This document shows, piece after piece, positions 27,571-37,564 of a stretch of 64,000 bases of DNA. The translations under genes and the position numbers were made by a program. The notes beneath the pieces are model-generated. The model was not told the DNA's origin. It saw only the letters and a program-made list of their open reading frames with translations, and did not search any database. This DNA is from Algoriphagus faecimaris. Lineage in GTDB: Bacteria; Bacteroidota; Bacteroidia; Cytophagales; Cyclobacteriaceae. The DNA is taken from assembly GCF_900101705.1 (NCBI RefSeq), contig NZ_FNAC01000002.1, positions 1 to 64,000 of the forward strand, read 5' to 3'. Numbering within the stretch: position 1 is the stretch's first letter; each line of letters opens with the position of its first letter.

Positions 27571-30198
27571 ATGGATTTTAAGCAATTCACCATCAAATCT
27601 CAGGAGGCGATTCAAAAGGCCGCTGAGCTGGTTATGGCTTCGGGACAACCCGCGATCGAGACGGCTCATTTGCTGAAGGGGATTTTCTCCGAGGATGAAA
27701 ATGTCACCGATTTTGTCTTAAAAAAACTCGGTGCAAACAAGCAATTACTTTCTCAAAAGCTCGATGAGCAATTGGGAAAACTACCCAAGGTCAGCGGAAC
27801 TAATCAGCAACCGCATCTTTCAAATTCAGCCAATCAAGCGCTGATTAAAGCGAAAGATTACCTTAAGACTTTTGGGGATGAATACGTAGCCATCGAGCAT
27901 TTACTCTTGGCGATTCTTGCGGGAAGTGATGCGACCTCCCAATTACTCAAGGATCAAGGCATCGCAGAGAAGCCCTTGATCGAAGCTATCAAGGAACTAA
28001 GAAAAGGAAATAAAGTGACTGATCCCAACGCAGAAAGCAAATACAGGGCTTTGGAGAAGTATTCCAAAAACCTGAATGAATTGGCCAAAAAGGGTAAAAT
28101 CGACCCCGTCATTGGCCGAGATGAAGAAATCAGACGAGTGCTGCAGATTCTAGCCCGACGTACCAAAAACAACCCTATTCTACTCGGAGAACCGGGTGTG
28201 GGTAAGACGGCTATCGTCGAAGGACTAGCTCAACGTATCGTCTCCGGGGATGTGCCGGAAAATCTGAAAAGTAAGATGCTGATCTCCTTGGATATGGGCT
28301 TGCTCGTAGCAGGTGCCAAATACAAAGGGGAATTTGAGGAGCGACTAAAAGCAGTAATCAAAGAAGTGACCGACGCAGAAGGAGAAATCATCCTCTTTAT
28401 TGATGAGATTCATACCCTGATCGGAGCGGGAGGTGGAGGAGAAGGAGCCATGGATGCAGCGAACTTGCTCAAACCAGCCTTGGCTCGGGGTGAGTTACAC
28501 GCGATCGGTGCGACCACACTAAAAGAATACCAAAAGTATATCGAGAAAGACAAAGCCTTGGAGCGTCGATTCCAAGCCGTCATCGTTGATGAACCGGATG
28601 CGGCGGATGCGATTTCAATCCTGAGAGGTATCAAAGACAAGTATGAGCTACACCACGGGGTACGGATTAAAGATGATGCCGTAATTGCCGCCGTTGAGCT
28701 TTCGCAACGATACATTTCTGATCGATTCTTACCTGATAAGGCTATCGACTTGATGGATGAGGCTGCTGCCAAGCTTAGAATGGAAATTGATTCTCTTCCT
28801 CAGGAATTGGATGAATTGAATCGTCGAGTCATGCAGCTGGAGATCGAGCGTGAAGCGATCCGAAGAGAAAACAACAAGGACAAAGAGGCGATCTTGAGTA
28901 AGGAAATCGCCGAGCTTTCGGAAAAACGTCAGTCAGTGAAAGCCAAGTGGGAAAGCGAAAAGGCGGTGATTATGGGCATTCAGCGGGAGAAAGAGGCCAT
29001 CGAAAAGCTGAAACTCGAGGCAGAACAAGCTGAGCGTGCCGGTGATTTTGGGAAAGTAGCCGAAATCCGATACGGGAAAATCGTCGAATCCGAGAAAAAA
29101 CTGGATTCCTTCAAATCTCAGTTAGCGGAAATGCAGGCTGGGTCCCCACTCCTGAAAGAGGAGGTGGATCATGAAGATATTGCCTCTGTGGTATCCAAAT
29201 GGACCGGAATTCCAGTGAGTAAGATGATTCAATCCGAGCGGGAGAAATTACTCCACTTGGAGGATGAACTTGGAAGACGAGTTGCTGGTCAAAAAGAAGC
29301 GATTGTAGCCCTTTCTGATGCGGTTCGCAGAAGTCGGGCGGGATTGCAGGATCCTAAGCGCCCGATCGGTAGCTTTATTTTCATGGGTACAACTGGGGTA
29401 GGTAAAACAGAGCTAGCGAAAGCCTTAGCTGAATACCTCTTCAATGACGAGAATGCCATGGTCCGGATCGACATGTCTGAATACCAAGAGCGCCATGCCG
29501 TCAGTAGACTCGTAGGAGCACCTCCGGGATATGTGGGATACGATGAAGGCGGTCAGCTGACTGAGGCAGTGAGAAGAAAGCCATACTCAGTAATCTTGCT
29601 GGATGAGATTGAAAAAGCCCATCCGGATGTCTTCAACATTCTCCTTCAGGTCTTGGATGATGGGCGATTGACTGACAATAAAGGTCGAATCGCCAACTTC
29701 AAGAATACCATCATCATTCTGACCACGAATATAGGCTCCCACTTGATTCAGGAGCGATTTGCTGAGATGGAGGAGTGGAACAAAGAGGAGGTTTTGGAAA
29801 AGACCAAGGCAGAAGTTTTCGATTTGTTGAAGAAGTCAGTACGTCCGGAATTCTTGAACCGTATCGATGAGACCATCATGTTTGAGCCGCTGAACAAGCA
29901 GATCATCCGGAAAATTGTCGACATCCAATGGAGAGAAATTCAGAAAAGATTGGCTGAATCCCATATCGAAATCGAAGCGACTACGGATGTACTCGATTAT
30001 CTGGGAGAAGTCGGTTTTGATCCGAATTATGGGGCCAGACCACTGAAGCGAACCATGCAGCGATTGGTGTTAAACGAGCTTTCCAAGCAGATTTTGGCAG
30101 GCTATATCAAAAATGATTCTGCGGTCTTAGTGGATTTGGATGCTGACAAGCAGGTGTACTTTAAGAATGTGGATGCTGCGGTTACGATAGAGAACTAA
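27571..30198 (+). CDS. clpB: ATP-dependent disaggregase ClpB
   Basis: An 875-residue Hsp104/ClpB chaperone that resolves aggregates with DnaK. Order: N-terminal repeat domain (about 1-145), first AAA+ module with Walker A G-E-P-G-V-G-K-T near residue 205, a long coiled-coil M domain (about 400-530, rich in Glu/Lys/Arg) that separates ClpB from ClpA/C, then the second AAA+ module with G-T-T-G-V-G-K-T near 606 and the D2-small domain. The C-terminus is normal length. The gene is alone with its own terminator; no HAIR/CIRCE-type element is recognised upstream. Confidence 0.97.
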   Translation: MDFKQFTIKSQEAIQKAAELVMASGQPAIETAHLLKGIFSEDENVTDFVLKKLGANKQLLSQKLDEQLGKLPKVSGTNQQPHLSNSANQALIKAKDYLKTFGDEYVAIEHLLLAILAGSDATSQLLKDQGIAEKPLIEAIKELRKGNKVTDPNAESKYRALEKYSKNLNELAKKGKIDPVIGRDEEIRRVLQILARRTKNNPILLGEPGVGKTAIVEGLAQRIVSGDVPENLKSKMLISLDMGLLVAGAKYKGEFEERLKAVIKEVTDAEGEIILFIDEIHTLIGAGGGGEGAMDAANLLKPALARGELHAIGATTLKEYQKYIEKDKALERRFQAVIVDEPDAADAISILRGIKDKYELHHGVRIKDDAVIAAVELSQRYISDRFLPDKAIDLMDEAAAKLRMEIDSLPQELDELNRRVMQLEIEREAIRRENNKDKEAILSKEIAELSEKRQSVKAKWESEKAVIMGIQREKEAIEKLKLEAEQAERAGDFGKVAEIRYGKIVESEKKLDSFKSQLAEMQAGSPLLKEEVDHEDIASVVSKWTGIPVSKMIQSEREKLLHLEDELGRRVAGQKEAIVALSDAVRRSRAGLQDPKRPIGSFIFMGTTGVGKTELAKALAEYLFNDENAMVRIDMSEYQERHAVSRLVGAPPGYVGYDEGGQLTEAVRRKPYSVILLDEIEKAHPDVFNILLQVLDDGRLTDNKGRIANFKNTIIILTTNIGSHLIQERFAEMEEWNKEEVLEKTKAEVFDLLKKSVRPEFLNRIDETIMFEPLNKQIIRKIVDIQWREIQKRLAESHIEIEATTDVLDYLGEVGFDPNYGARPLKRTMQRLVLNELSKQILAGYIKNDSAVLVDLDADKQVYFKNVDAAVTIEN

Positions 30199-30231
30199 TC
30201 TATCGGAAAAGCATTTAAGCTGAAAAATGGT

Positions 30232-30266
30232 AACCCTTGAGGTCCTTGAGACCTCGAGGGTTTTGT
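30232..30266 (+). terminator. terminator of clpB
   Basis: A 13-bp stem (30232-30244 with 30250-30262, one G-T pair) with a 5-nt loop and a T-rich tail. Confidence 0.88.
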
Positions 30267-30299
30267 TTTACCCGAAAGAAAAAGGGGTCCAACTGATTT

Positions 30300-30680
30300 C
30301 TATTCTTTTTCCATTTTTATTTGTCCCATATCTTTAGGAAGTTTTTTCAGGGTTACCACTACCTCTTTTGACTGATAATCAGGAAACATTAATAAAAGCG
30401 TAACTTTTCTCTCATTAAATCCGGATAGATTGAGCTCAAAAAAGCCATTCTTGTCGGTTACTGTACCTGTCGTACTTCCTTTGACCAATACCGCAATACC
30501 TTGCATCACTTTGCCAGTCTCATCTATTACCTGAGCACTGACTTTTGGATCATTGAGATCTTCGCTTGGATCTGATTTAGCCTTTTCGATGGCTTGGGCA
30601 GGATGATAGGCAATGAATAGAACAAGGGAGAACAGCAACAGGAGATTTTTGTATCCGGGTAGTTTGAGTTTGGTTTTCAA
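30300..30680 (-). CDS. Exported CarboxypepD_reg-like domain protein, small
   Basis: A 126-residue protein with a signal peptide (hydrophobic core L-L-L-L-F-S-L-V-L-F, ending A-Q-A near residue 30) and one CarboxypepD_reg-like beta-sandwich (V-S-A-Q-V-I-D-E-T-G-K, V-L-V-K-G-S-T-T-G-T-V-T-D-K-N-G-F-F). This domain normally sits at the N-terminus of SusC proteins; here it stands alone. The next minus-strand gene, upstream at 31 kb, has the same domain, so the two may be paralogues. Function unknown. Confidence 0.7.
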   Translation of the reverse strand: MKTKLKLPGYKNLLLLFSLVLFIAYHPAQAIEKAKSDPSEDLNDPKVSAQVIDETGKVMQGIAVLVKGSTTGTVTDKNGFFELNLSGFNERKVTLLLMFPDYQSKEVVVTLKKLPKDMGQIKMEKE

Positions 30681-30896
30681 GATTAAGAAGGTTTAGAAGA
30701 TTAGAAATTACTAATAAACTAGTAATCTAGCTATTTTTTAAACTAACTGCCGAATAATTATGCCTTTATTTTTGGATAATTTGCCAATGGTAAACGGTTA
30801 ATTGCCCCCATCCAGTCTAAAAATTGCCTGAATAAATCGCTTCAAAACTGGCAAACGGATAGGCTCTGGCCCAGGAGGCCATGATCTGATGCTTCT

Positions 30897-31652
30897 TTAT
30901 GCGTGTTGGTGATTTGGCTTAGAGCAGTTTTTGGGGGTTTTGGATTTGAAAATACCCTTGAATCTTTGCCAGAGCGTTGGTTTAATGTAGATGAATTCAC
31001 CCATCACAAAATCAGTATCCTCCTGAAGCTGGATTTCGCCTAATTGAACTGGGAGTTGAGTGTCGTAAACAGCCACTTCTTTAATTTTGTAGCCTACAAA
31101 AGAAAGGGATATTATTATTTTTTGAGCCCTAACCGAGTCTGGTACTTCTAGTTCAAAGTACCCTTTCTGATCTGCTACAGTTCCTGTAGGTGTTCCTTTG
31201 ATAGCTATCCTTGTGCCTGTTAAAGCTTGTTTTTCGTTAAAGTAAAAGCTGATAACCCTTCCTTTAATTGTTCTTTTTGGAAGGTAAGCCGTATCACTTT
31301 TTGTAATTTCTTTAGGGGCTATCGGAATTTGTTCAATTGGGGATTGAATCGAAGCCTGCGCAACCATCGGCAAAGAACATCCCATGATTCCCAAAAATCC
31401 AAAAGCCCAAAAGCTTGGAAACTTCACATTTTTGGGGATTTTGTTTTTTGGAATGGTTAATTGATCGGGATCGAAAATACCACATCGACTTGATGAGTTT
31501 TTATTCAGAAAATCAAAAACTTCAGTTTGACTCATTTTTCTGAAATCCACTACTTTTTTCTGACAGGAATGACAAAATCCACCGTTTGGTGTTGCAGAAA
31601 AATTTTTTGGATCCTCAGAACAAGGATCGGGGATATGGATTTTATATCTCAC
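30897..31652 (-). CDS. CarboxypepD_reg-like protein with N-terminal Cys-rich module and one membrane segment
   Basis: Begins with a small module I-H-I-P-D-P-C-S-E-D-P then F-C-H-S-C-Q-K-K-V-V-D-F and M-S-Q-T-E-V, a four-Cys pattern seen at the N-terminus of many Bacteroidota membrane proteins. A hydrophobic segment (about 80-100) and a CarboxypepD_reg-like domain (G-T-R-I-A-I-K-G-T-P-T-G-T-V-A-D) follow, and then a basic C-terminal tail. The frame is open to a TTG at 31706, but the GTG at 31652 just before R-Y-K-I-H-I-P begins the conserved module and is preferred; there is no ATG. It diverges from the ECF sigma operon, which may be functionally linked. Confidence 0.65.
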   Translation of the reverse strand: MRYKIHIPDPCSEDPKNFSATPNGGFCHSCQKKVVDFRKMSQTEVFDFLNKNSSSRCGIFDPDQLTIPKNKIPKNVKFPSFWAFGFLGIMGCSLPMVAQASIQSPIEQIPIAPKEITKSDTAYLPKRTIKGRVISFYFNEKQALTGTRIAIKGTPTGTVADQKGYFELEVPDSVRAQKIIISLSFVGYKIKEVAVYDTQLPVQLGEIQLQEDTDFVMGEFIYIKPTLWQRFKGIFKSKTPKNCSKPNHQHA

Positions 31653-31798
31653 TAGATAAACCTTTGATAGGATTAATGATGAAATTAAAAATTTTATCCT
31701 AGCCAAAAAAATAGTGTTTTATGAAATTTACAAGCGTCTAAGTTTGTAATAGGCTGCTTTTAGGGGTGTTTCAAAAAAAATGAAGTTGTCAGGCAACC

Positions 31799-31828
31799 TT
31801 TGCCTACATTATTTCATTTTTAGGTTTG
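31799..31828 (+). promoter_or_regulatory. promoter of the ECF sigma-factor operon
   Basis: TTTG at 31799-31802, an 18-bp spacer, then TAGGTTTG at 31821-31828, an exact TAnnTTTG match. The transcript would begin near 31835, only about 14 bases before the TTG start of the sigma gene, which supports that start. Confidence 0.65.
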
Positions 31829-31848
31829 AAAGAGAAATCTAATTTGGC

Positions 31849-32388
31849 TTGCAGGAGAAAATCATAAATAAAGCGAGGGAGGGTGATCAAAAGGCGCATC
31901 GGGCCATATTTGATTGTTATGCTCGGCAGATGTTTTTGCTATGTCTTAGGTATGTGAAAATTCAGGAAGATGCTGAAGACTTATTAAGCACTGGATTTAC
32001 CAAGGCCTTCGCCAATTTGGACAGTTTTGAAGCTCGAGGAATAGCCTCTTTTGAAGCTTGGCTTAAGCGTATCTTGATCAACGAGTGTTTGATGTTTTTG
32101 CGAAAGCAAAACAAAGCTCCTTTAATGGTAGAGCCTGACGAAACTTTAATTTCTACTCACGAAGACATCATGGATACGTTGAGTGCTGACACTCTTTTTG
32201 AATTGATTCTTCACCTTCCGGAAGGTTATCGAACAGTATTCAACCTGTATGAAATAGAAGGGTATTCTCATAAAGAAATCGCCGAAAAGATGGGTGTTAC
32301 AGTAGGTACATCTAAATCCCAACTGAGTAAAGCTAAAGCTGTACTGAAAGAAATGATTATTAAAAAAGGATTGAATTATGCCTCTTGA
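31849..32388 (+). CDS. ECF RNA polymerase sigma factor, TTG start
   Basis: A 179-residue sigma-70 family ECF factor. Region 2 spans about residues 10-80 (A-H-R-A-I-F-D-C-Y-A-R-Q-M, Y-V-K-I-Q-E-D-A-E-D-L-L-S-T-G-F-T-K-A-F) and region 4 about 120-170 (L-P-E-G-Y-R-T-V-F-N-L-Y-E-I-E-G-Y-S-H-K-E-I-A). A stop codon six bases upstream and the first ATG within region 2 leave only the TTG as a start. A good promoter sits 20 bp upstream. The next gene overlaps its end by 11 bases and encodes a one-TM protein in the usual anti-sigma position. Confidence 0.9.
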   Translation: MQEKIINKAREGDQKAHRAIFDCYARQMFLLCLRYVKIQEDAEDLLSTGFTKAFANLDSFEARGIASFEAWLKRILINECLMFLRKQNKAPLMVEPDETLISTHEDIMDTLSADTLFELILHLPEGYRTVFNLYEIEGYSHKEIAEKMGVTVGTSKSQLSKAKAVLKEMIIKKGLNYAS

Positions 32389-33043
32389 CATAAAAAATAT
32401 AGATAAAAAAGCAGCCTTGCCGGAAGAGATTGAATTTCGAAAGGAGCTAGTTTGGGGGAAAGTTCAAACCCGGAAAAAATCTAAATTGACGATTTTTTGG
32501 CCTTGGGTAGTGGCAGCATTAGTAGTCATTGGTTTTGGACTTTCGTTTTTGGGGAGGGTTGAAACACCCGAAATTCCTGTTGAAGAAAATATACTAACCG
32601 AAAAAAATTCAGGATATGATTTACCAAAACTTGAAAATCCGACCTTAGAACCTCAAGAGTCTGATGTGATCATTAAAAAATCTTCATTTCAGGCAATAAA
32701 GAGTAATAAGATAGAGATCAAGTCCGAGGTACGAGAAAAGATTTCCGATGAAATTCCAATTTTCAACAGTGCTTTTCCTGAGTCTTTAGAACCAAGGGAG
32801 ATCGCTTCTTCCGAACAATTTGATGCCCCTTTACAGGAAGAAAAGCAGCTAAGCTTAGCTGCTTCTCGACTGCAAAGGAGTATCAAAAAAATGAATCCAA
32901 ATGTAGCTGCTGAGCAAACTCTAGTTGCGGAGCGCTTTGATTTGATTAGAAAGTTGCAGAGCTATCCAGTTCAGGCTTCCTCGAAAAATACTTCTAATGC
33001 TAGTTTAAACAGCTTATTTAATGGAAAAATACATAAAAACTAA
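32378..33043 (+). CDS. Single-pass membrane protein in the sigma-factor operon, candidate anti-sigma factor
   Basis: A 221-residue protein: short cytoplasmic N-terminus (about 38 residues, with E-E-I-E-F-R-K-E-L-V-W-G-K-V), one membrane helix (about 39-60, I-F-W-P-W-V-V-A-A-L-V-V-I-G-F-G), and a low-complexity Glu/Ser/Lys-rich periplasmic part. No FecR or zinc-binding anti-sigma motif is seen. The topology and the overlap with the ECF gene are those of a sigma regulator; this is inference from context. Its end overlaps the next gene by 23 bases. Confidence 0.65.
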   Translation: MPLDIKNIDKKAALPEEIEFRKELVWGKVQTRKKSKLTIFWPWVVAALVVIGFGLSFLGRVETPEIPVEENILTEKNSGYDLPKLENPTLEPQESDVIIKKSSFQAIKSNKIEIKSEVREKISDEIPIFNSAFPESLEPREIASSEQFDAPLQEEKQLSLAASRLQRSIKKMNPNVAAEQTLVAERFDLIRKLQSYPVQASSKNTSNASLNSLFNGKIHKN

Positions 33044-34133
33044 TACAATAATCCTTGTACTTATTCTTTTTACTTGTATTCAAGGTTATGGACAAACCAC
33101 AAGCTCACCTTCAGACTCGACGGTAAGAAGTAAACCTCGCACCGATGAGCGTGTTTCTTTCAGACCCTCTACCGGACTGTTTGATGAGGAAATGAATAGT
33201 CTGAAAAAAGCGAATGATACATTAAATATCTATATAGAAAATCAAAAGAAGATTTCTATAGTAAGTTTAAATATCAGAAAGCTTGAAGAGTTTGGTGGGT
33301 ATGAAAAGGACATTCCTGATTTTTTGTCTTTGATAGATCAGCTGAATCTGAATTTTACTGAAAAAGCTTACAAAATACGTTTCAACCCCGTCAATCAGGA
33401 GTTTTCAATAGAGGAAAATAGCCAAATCCGATTAAAGGCATTTGAGAATAATATTTTTCCGGTTTTTAAACATGAGGTTATTTTCGTCTACCGCAAACAA
33501 TTGTTGGAAATAAGTATGTTCCTTGGTGAATGGGATGAGATTTTGGTGCTGGAAGAAGCGGATTTTACAGGTATGATCAAAAGGGAAGCGGAGCAAAATG
33601 ATTGGTTTAAAAGGTATTCAAAAACGCTTTTTAATAAGGATATTAGAATAGATGAAAACGGGCTTTTGAAGGTGATCACCTACACTGAACTTGAAAAGAC
33701 TCCCACGATTTCTTTTGGGTTTGATGTCGGTGTTAAATTTTTTGCCGGACAGCTTCCATTCAATCAGGATCTATCTTTGATCTATCGTCCTCGACAAATA
33801 ATCAAATCTGTACCACTTGATTTTGGATTCCTACTTTCATGGGATATGAATCAGTTTATATCACGAACCGAGGAAAATAAATATCAGGTAAATGAAGGTA
33901 GTTTTCTAAATTTAGGAGCTGTGTTTGGAGAAAAAGAGAGATCATTCAGAGTGTATTACGGTAGATTGATTACTCACTCAGATCAAAACTTTTTTGAGTT
34001 CAATAGGAATAAAATAGGAGTTGATATTTTGGCTACTTCAAGTTTAAGAATTAACTATGAGTTTTTCTTTGGGTCTGGGGGTAGCGAAACTGTTAACTCT
34101 ATTGGTATCAGTTTCCCCATCTTTGATAATTAA
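33021..34133 (+). CDS. Exported protein of the sigma-factor operon, function unknown
   Basis: A 370-residue protein with a signal peptide (T-I-I-L-V-L-I-L-F-T, ending G-Y-G-Q near residue 25). The middle is helical with charged residues; the last 150 residues are beta-rich with aromatic alternation (F-G-F-D-V-G-V-K-F-F-A-G, L-R-I-N-Y-E-F-F-F-G), ending D-N. It may be a small outer-membrane or periplasmic sensor feeding the candidate anti-sigma protein, but I recognise no family. The 23-bp overlap with the preceding gene indicates coupled expression. Confidence 0.65.
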   Translation: MEKYIKTNTIILVLILFTCIQGYGQTTSSPSDSTVRSKPRTDERVSFRPSTGLFDEEMNSLKKANDTLNIYIENQKKISIVSLNIRKLEEFGGYEKDIPDFLSLIDQLNLNFTEKAYKIRFNPVNQEFSIEENSQIRLKAFENNIFPVFKHEVIFVYRKQLLEISMFLGEWDEILVLEEADFTGMIKREAEQNDWFKRYSKTLFNKDIRIDENGLLKVITYTELEKTPTISFGFDVGVKFFAGQLPFNQDLSLIYRPRQIIKSVPLDFGFLLSWDMNQFISRTEENKYQVNEGSFLNLGAVFGEKERSFRVYYGRLITHSDQNFFEFNRNKIGVDILATSSLRINYEFFFGSGGSETVNSIGISFPIFDN

Positions 34134-34422
34134 ATATGTAAATGTAGACCATATGGCGGATTGCTCTGCTTTGGTCCTTTCATTCGCTTTTACCCCCCAA
34201 TCCAATCCAGATAATTCACGGAATGGATTACTTCAAAACCGGGATCCGGATAGGCTTTTGAACAAGCGGTCGGGGCTTTCCGATTTCCTAGCGTTTGACT
34301 AACAGGCTTAGTTTATGTAAAATCTGTCAGTTACTTCATTTTTAGAAAGCTAATTTTAGCTTTCTGCTCTCATTTTTCTCAGCCTTTTGTAACTTACTGC
34401 TTACCACCAAACCCAATCAATC
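34134..34422. other. 289-bp intergenic region with a degenerate repeat and a 22-bp palindrome
   Basis: No gene seen. 34230-34256 resembles 30839-30865 on the same strand (22 of 27 bases). A palindrome with 10-bp perfect arms (34344-34353 and 34356-34365, central TT) lies 57 bp upstream of the next gene and could be an operator or a weak hairpin terminator of the sigma operon. Confidence 0.4.
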
Positions 34423-37400
34423 ATGCGTTTAAAATTTAGCCCTCTTTTACTAGGGTTGCTTTTGCTTTTTTCATCCGAAAGCGCCTTTTCACAAAAATCC
34501 AAAAAGAAAAACGAGACTGCTCCGGCACCCACTTTTGACACCGCCCTTTATAATGCCATGGAGTTCCGCCTTGTGGGGCCATTCAGAGGGGGTAGAGCCA
34601 CTGCGGTAGCAGGTGTTGTTCAGGAACCTTTGACTTTCTATCAAGGCTCTGTCGGTGGAGTATGGAAAACCACCGATGCCGGAGAAAGCTGGTTTAATGT
34701 TTCCGACGGATTCTTTGGCACTGCATCCGTAGGTGCCATTACCGTTGCCGAGTCCGATCCAAATGTAGTCTATGTTGGGATGGGAGAAGCTCCCGTTCGG
34801 GGAGTGATGACATCTCATGGAGATGGAGTCTATAAATCAGTGGACGGAGGGAAATCCTGGAAGCACATGGGGCTTTCTGAGATCCGACAGATTTCCAAAA
34901 TAGTCGTTCATCCCAACAATCCAGATCTAGTCATCCTGGGTGGACAAGGAAGTCCTTATGGCGCGACCGATGCCCGAGGTATCTACCGCTCTGAGGACGG
35001 AGGGGAAACTTGGGAGAAAGTCCATTATGTAGACGAAAACTCGGGAGTGTCGGATTTGAGCATGGATATGACTAATCCCCGAATGATTTATGCAGCCTAT
35101 TGGGATCATCGGCGTTTCCCTTGGAAAGTGCAAAGTGGAGGCCCGGGTTCAGGTATTTATAAGTCATCAGATATGGGGAAAACTTGGACCAAGCTTACCG
35201 AAGGTCTTCCAAAAGGAGTGATGGGGAAAATCGGAATATCCGTTTCCCGGGCCAATAATAATATTGTCTGGGCTATCATCGAAGCCGAAGACGGTGGGCT
35301 TTACCGATCTAATGATGCGGGGAAAACCTGGAAATTGGTCAATGAGGATAGGCTTCTTCGTGCACGCTCTTGGTATTACATGCATATTTTGGCTCATCCT
35401 ACAGGGCCGGAGACAGTTTACATCATGAATGCGCCTTTGGTAGAGTCCAAGGATGGGGGTAAGACATTTGTCAATCTGCAAACCCAACACGGAGATAACC
35501 ATGCCCTTTGGATCAATCCGCAACATCCCCAATACATGGTCAATGCCAATGATGGGGGAGGAAATGTCACCATCGATGGTGGAAAAAACTGGTCTCGCCA
35601 AGACAATCAGCCCACCGCACAGTTTTATCGGGTGAATGTAGACAAGCAGTTTCCGTATCGCATTTATGGAGGGCAGCAAGACAACTCTTCCGTATCCTTT
35701 GCTTCTCGAGCCAATGGTTCTGGAATCGGCTGGGAGGAGTTTTATCCGGTAGGTGGCTGCGAATCTGCCTTTTCGGCCTTCGATCCAGAAAACCCCATTT
35801 ATGTCTATTCGGGCTGCTATCAGGGCATCATCACGGAGTGGAATGCAAAGACCAAGCAAGAAAAGGATGTGATGGCCTATCCTTACCAGGGTTTGGCTTC
35901 CAAGCCAGCTGAAGTCAAGTATCGATTCAACTGGAATGCACCCATCATCGCTTCCAAGCATGACCCATCGGTGATTTACCATGCTGGAAATGTGATCTTG
36001 AAGACGACCAATCGTGGATTAAGCTGGGAGGAAGTGTCTCCTGATCTGACCAAAAATGATCCAGCTCATTTGGATTATGGTGGAGGGCCGATTACCAATG
36101 AGGGTGCCGGAGGAGAGGTTTTTCATACCATCATGTATCTCGCGGAATCTCCTCATACTCCGGATGTCTTGTATGCCGGAGCGGATGATGGTTTGCTTCA
36201 TGTGACTCAAGATGGAGGGGAAAGCTGGACTAATATCACAATCCCCAATACGCCTGAAGGCATGGTCAATCAGATCGAGGTATCTCCTCATGATCCTGCT
36301 ACCGTTTATGTGGCCTTTACCGGTTACAAATACAATGACTTCACTCCGCATATTTTCAAATCGACCGACTACGGAGCTACTTGGACCCGCTTGGTGAATG
36401 GTATTGCAGAGGAAGCTTTTGTAAGGGTCATGCGGGAAGATCCCAATCAGAAAGATTTGTTATATGCAGGTACCGAAACGGGTCTCTATGTCTCTTTCAA
36501 TGGAGGCCAAACATGGGAAAAATTCCAGCAGAATTTACCTGTAGTACCCATCAATGACCTTATGATTCAGGAAAATGACATGATCATTGCTACTTCAGGA
36601 AGAGCCTTCTGGGTGATGGATGATTTGAATCCACTGTATGAATTGAAAGCTGCTGCAGACGCTGACTTCTACGTTTACGAACCTGAGGCTGCGATTCGTG
36701 ATTTTGCTTTCCGTGGAAATAATCCACAAGCAGGGCAGAATCCTTATCCCGGATTTTCTGTAATGTATTACCTGAAGGAAAATGTTGATTCTGTGCTTTT
36801 GGAAGCTGAATTTCAGGATATGAGTGGAAAAGTGCTACGCAAATTCACTACTGATTCGGATGCCAAAATCGGGAAAATCAAAAAGAAAACCGGTATGAAT
36901 CGCCTGAATTGGGATTTGAGCCTGGATTCCTTTGAGTCAGTAAAAGGTGTTTTTTCCGGAATCGGTTCTTCGGCCCAGCGAGTGATTCCTGGCAAATACA
37001 AGCTCGTGATGCGCTATGGGGATCAGGAGATCAGCAAGGAAATTGAAGTAAAGGCCGATCCAAGATGGACCGCCACAGCGGCACAGTATCAAGAGCAGGA
37101 TGCTCAGTTGACTAGCCTTCGAGAGGCGATCATGGATACCCGTTCGATGGCGGAGGACTTGCGCAGTATTCGCACACAGATCACAGATTTGCAAAGTCGA
37201 GTCGATTCAGAAAAGTATGAGGCTTGGCATACTCAGGCCAAAGAAGTGCTGACAGCTATCGATGAAGCTGAGTCAGAATTGATTCAGACCAAGCAAAAGA
37301 CCTTCCAGGATGTGATCAACTTCCCGAATAAACTGGATGCTGATTTGCTGCATATCTATGGAGCAATCAATGAAGGTGAACCTCCGATCACCGAGGGTCA

Positions 37401-37539
37401 AAAACAACGAGTAAAAGATCTCTTGGGAGTTTATAAAAAGGTCAAAGGACAAGTCGATGCTGTGATGGTTTCCACTCAGACCTTGGAAAAGTCCATGATC
37501 GATCAGAAGATTCCAATTTTGGCGCCGAAAAAGGATTAA
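34423..37539 (+). CDS. Exported VPS10/BNR-repeat (sortilin-like propeller) protein
   Basis: A 1038-residue exported protein (signal peptide ending A-F-S-Q, about residue 23). The first 700 residues form repeated propeller blades, many with the Asp-box S-x-D-x-G-x-x-W (T-T-D-A-G-E-S-W, S-V-D-G-G-K-S-W, S-E-D-G-G-E-T-W, S-S-D-M-G-K-T-W, S-N-D-A-G-K-T-W). A beta domain and a C-terminal helical segment (about 870-1030) follow. Such proteins are often called glycosyl hydrolases in Bacteroidota because of the sialidase-like Asp-boxes, but no catalytic site is evident, so that name is not adopted. Alone in its unit. Confidence 0.85.
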   Translation: MRLKFSPLLLGLLLLFSSESAFSQKSKKKNETAPAPTFDTALYNAMEFRLVGPFRGGRATAVAGVVQEPLTFYQGSVGGVWKTTDAGESWFNVSDGFFGTASVGAITVAESDPNVVYVGMGEAPVRGVMTSHGDGVYKSVDGGKSWKHMGLSEIRQISKIVVHPNNPDLVILGGQGSPYGATDARGIYRSEDGGETWEKVHYVDENSGVSDLSMDMTNPRMIYAAYWDHRRFPWKVQSGGPGSGIYKSSDMGKTWTKLTEGLPKGVMGKIGISVSRANNNIVWAIIEAEDGGLYRSNDAGKTWKLVNEDRLLRARSWYYMHILAHPTGPETVYIMNAPLVESKDGGKTFVNLQTQHGDNHALWINPQHPQYMVNANDGGGNVTIDGGKNWSRQDNQPTAQFYRVNVDKQFPYRIYGGQQDNSSVSFASRANGSGIGWEEFYPVGGCESAFSAFDPENPIYVYSGCYQGIITEWNAKTKQEKDVMAYPYQGLASKPAEVKYRFNWNAPIIASKHDPSVIYHAGNVILKTTNRGLSWEEVSPDLTKNDPAHLDYGGGPITNEGAGGEVFHTIMYLAESPHTPDVLYAGADDGLLHVTQDGGESWTNITIPNTPEGMVNQIEVSPHDPATVYVAFTGYKYNDFTPHIFKSTDYGATWTRLVNGIAEEAFVRVMREDPNQKDLLYAGTETGLYVSFNGGQTWEKFQQNLPVVPINDLMIQENDMIIATSGRAFWVMDDLNPLYELKAAADADFYVYEPEAAIRDFAFRGNNPQAGQNPYPGFSVMYYLKENVDSVLLEAEFQDMSGKVLRKFTTDSDAKIGKIKKKTGMNRLNWDLSLDSFESVKGVFSGIGSSAQRVIPGKYKLVMRYGDQEISKEIEVKADPRWTATAAQYQEQDAQLTSLREAIMDTRSMAEDLRSIRTQITDLQSRVDSEKYEAWHTQAKEVLTAIDEAESELIQTKQKTFQDVINFPNKLDADLLHIYGAINEGEPPITEGQKQRVKDLLGVYKKVKGQVDAVMVSTQTLEKSMIDQKIPILAPKKD

Positions 37540-37564
37540 GGAGGAATAATATCTCAATGGTAAT

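Noticed and set aside
35167..35982. 271-residue frame antisense to the VPS10/BNR gene
   Set aside because: Shadow of repeated Asp-box codons on the other strand; no signal, domain or promoter.
34423..37539. Naming the BNR protein a sialidase or glycosyl hydrolase
   Set aside because: Asp-boxes mark the fold only; the Arg triad and catalytic Tyr/Glu of sialidases are not seen.
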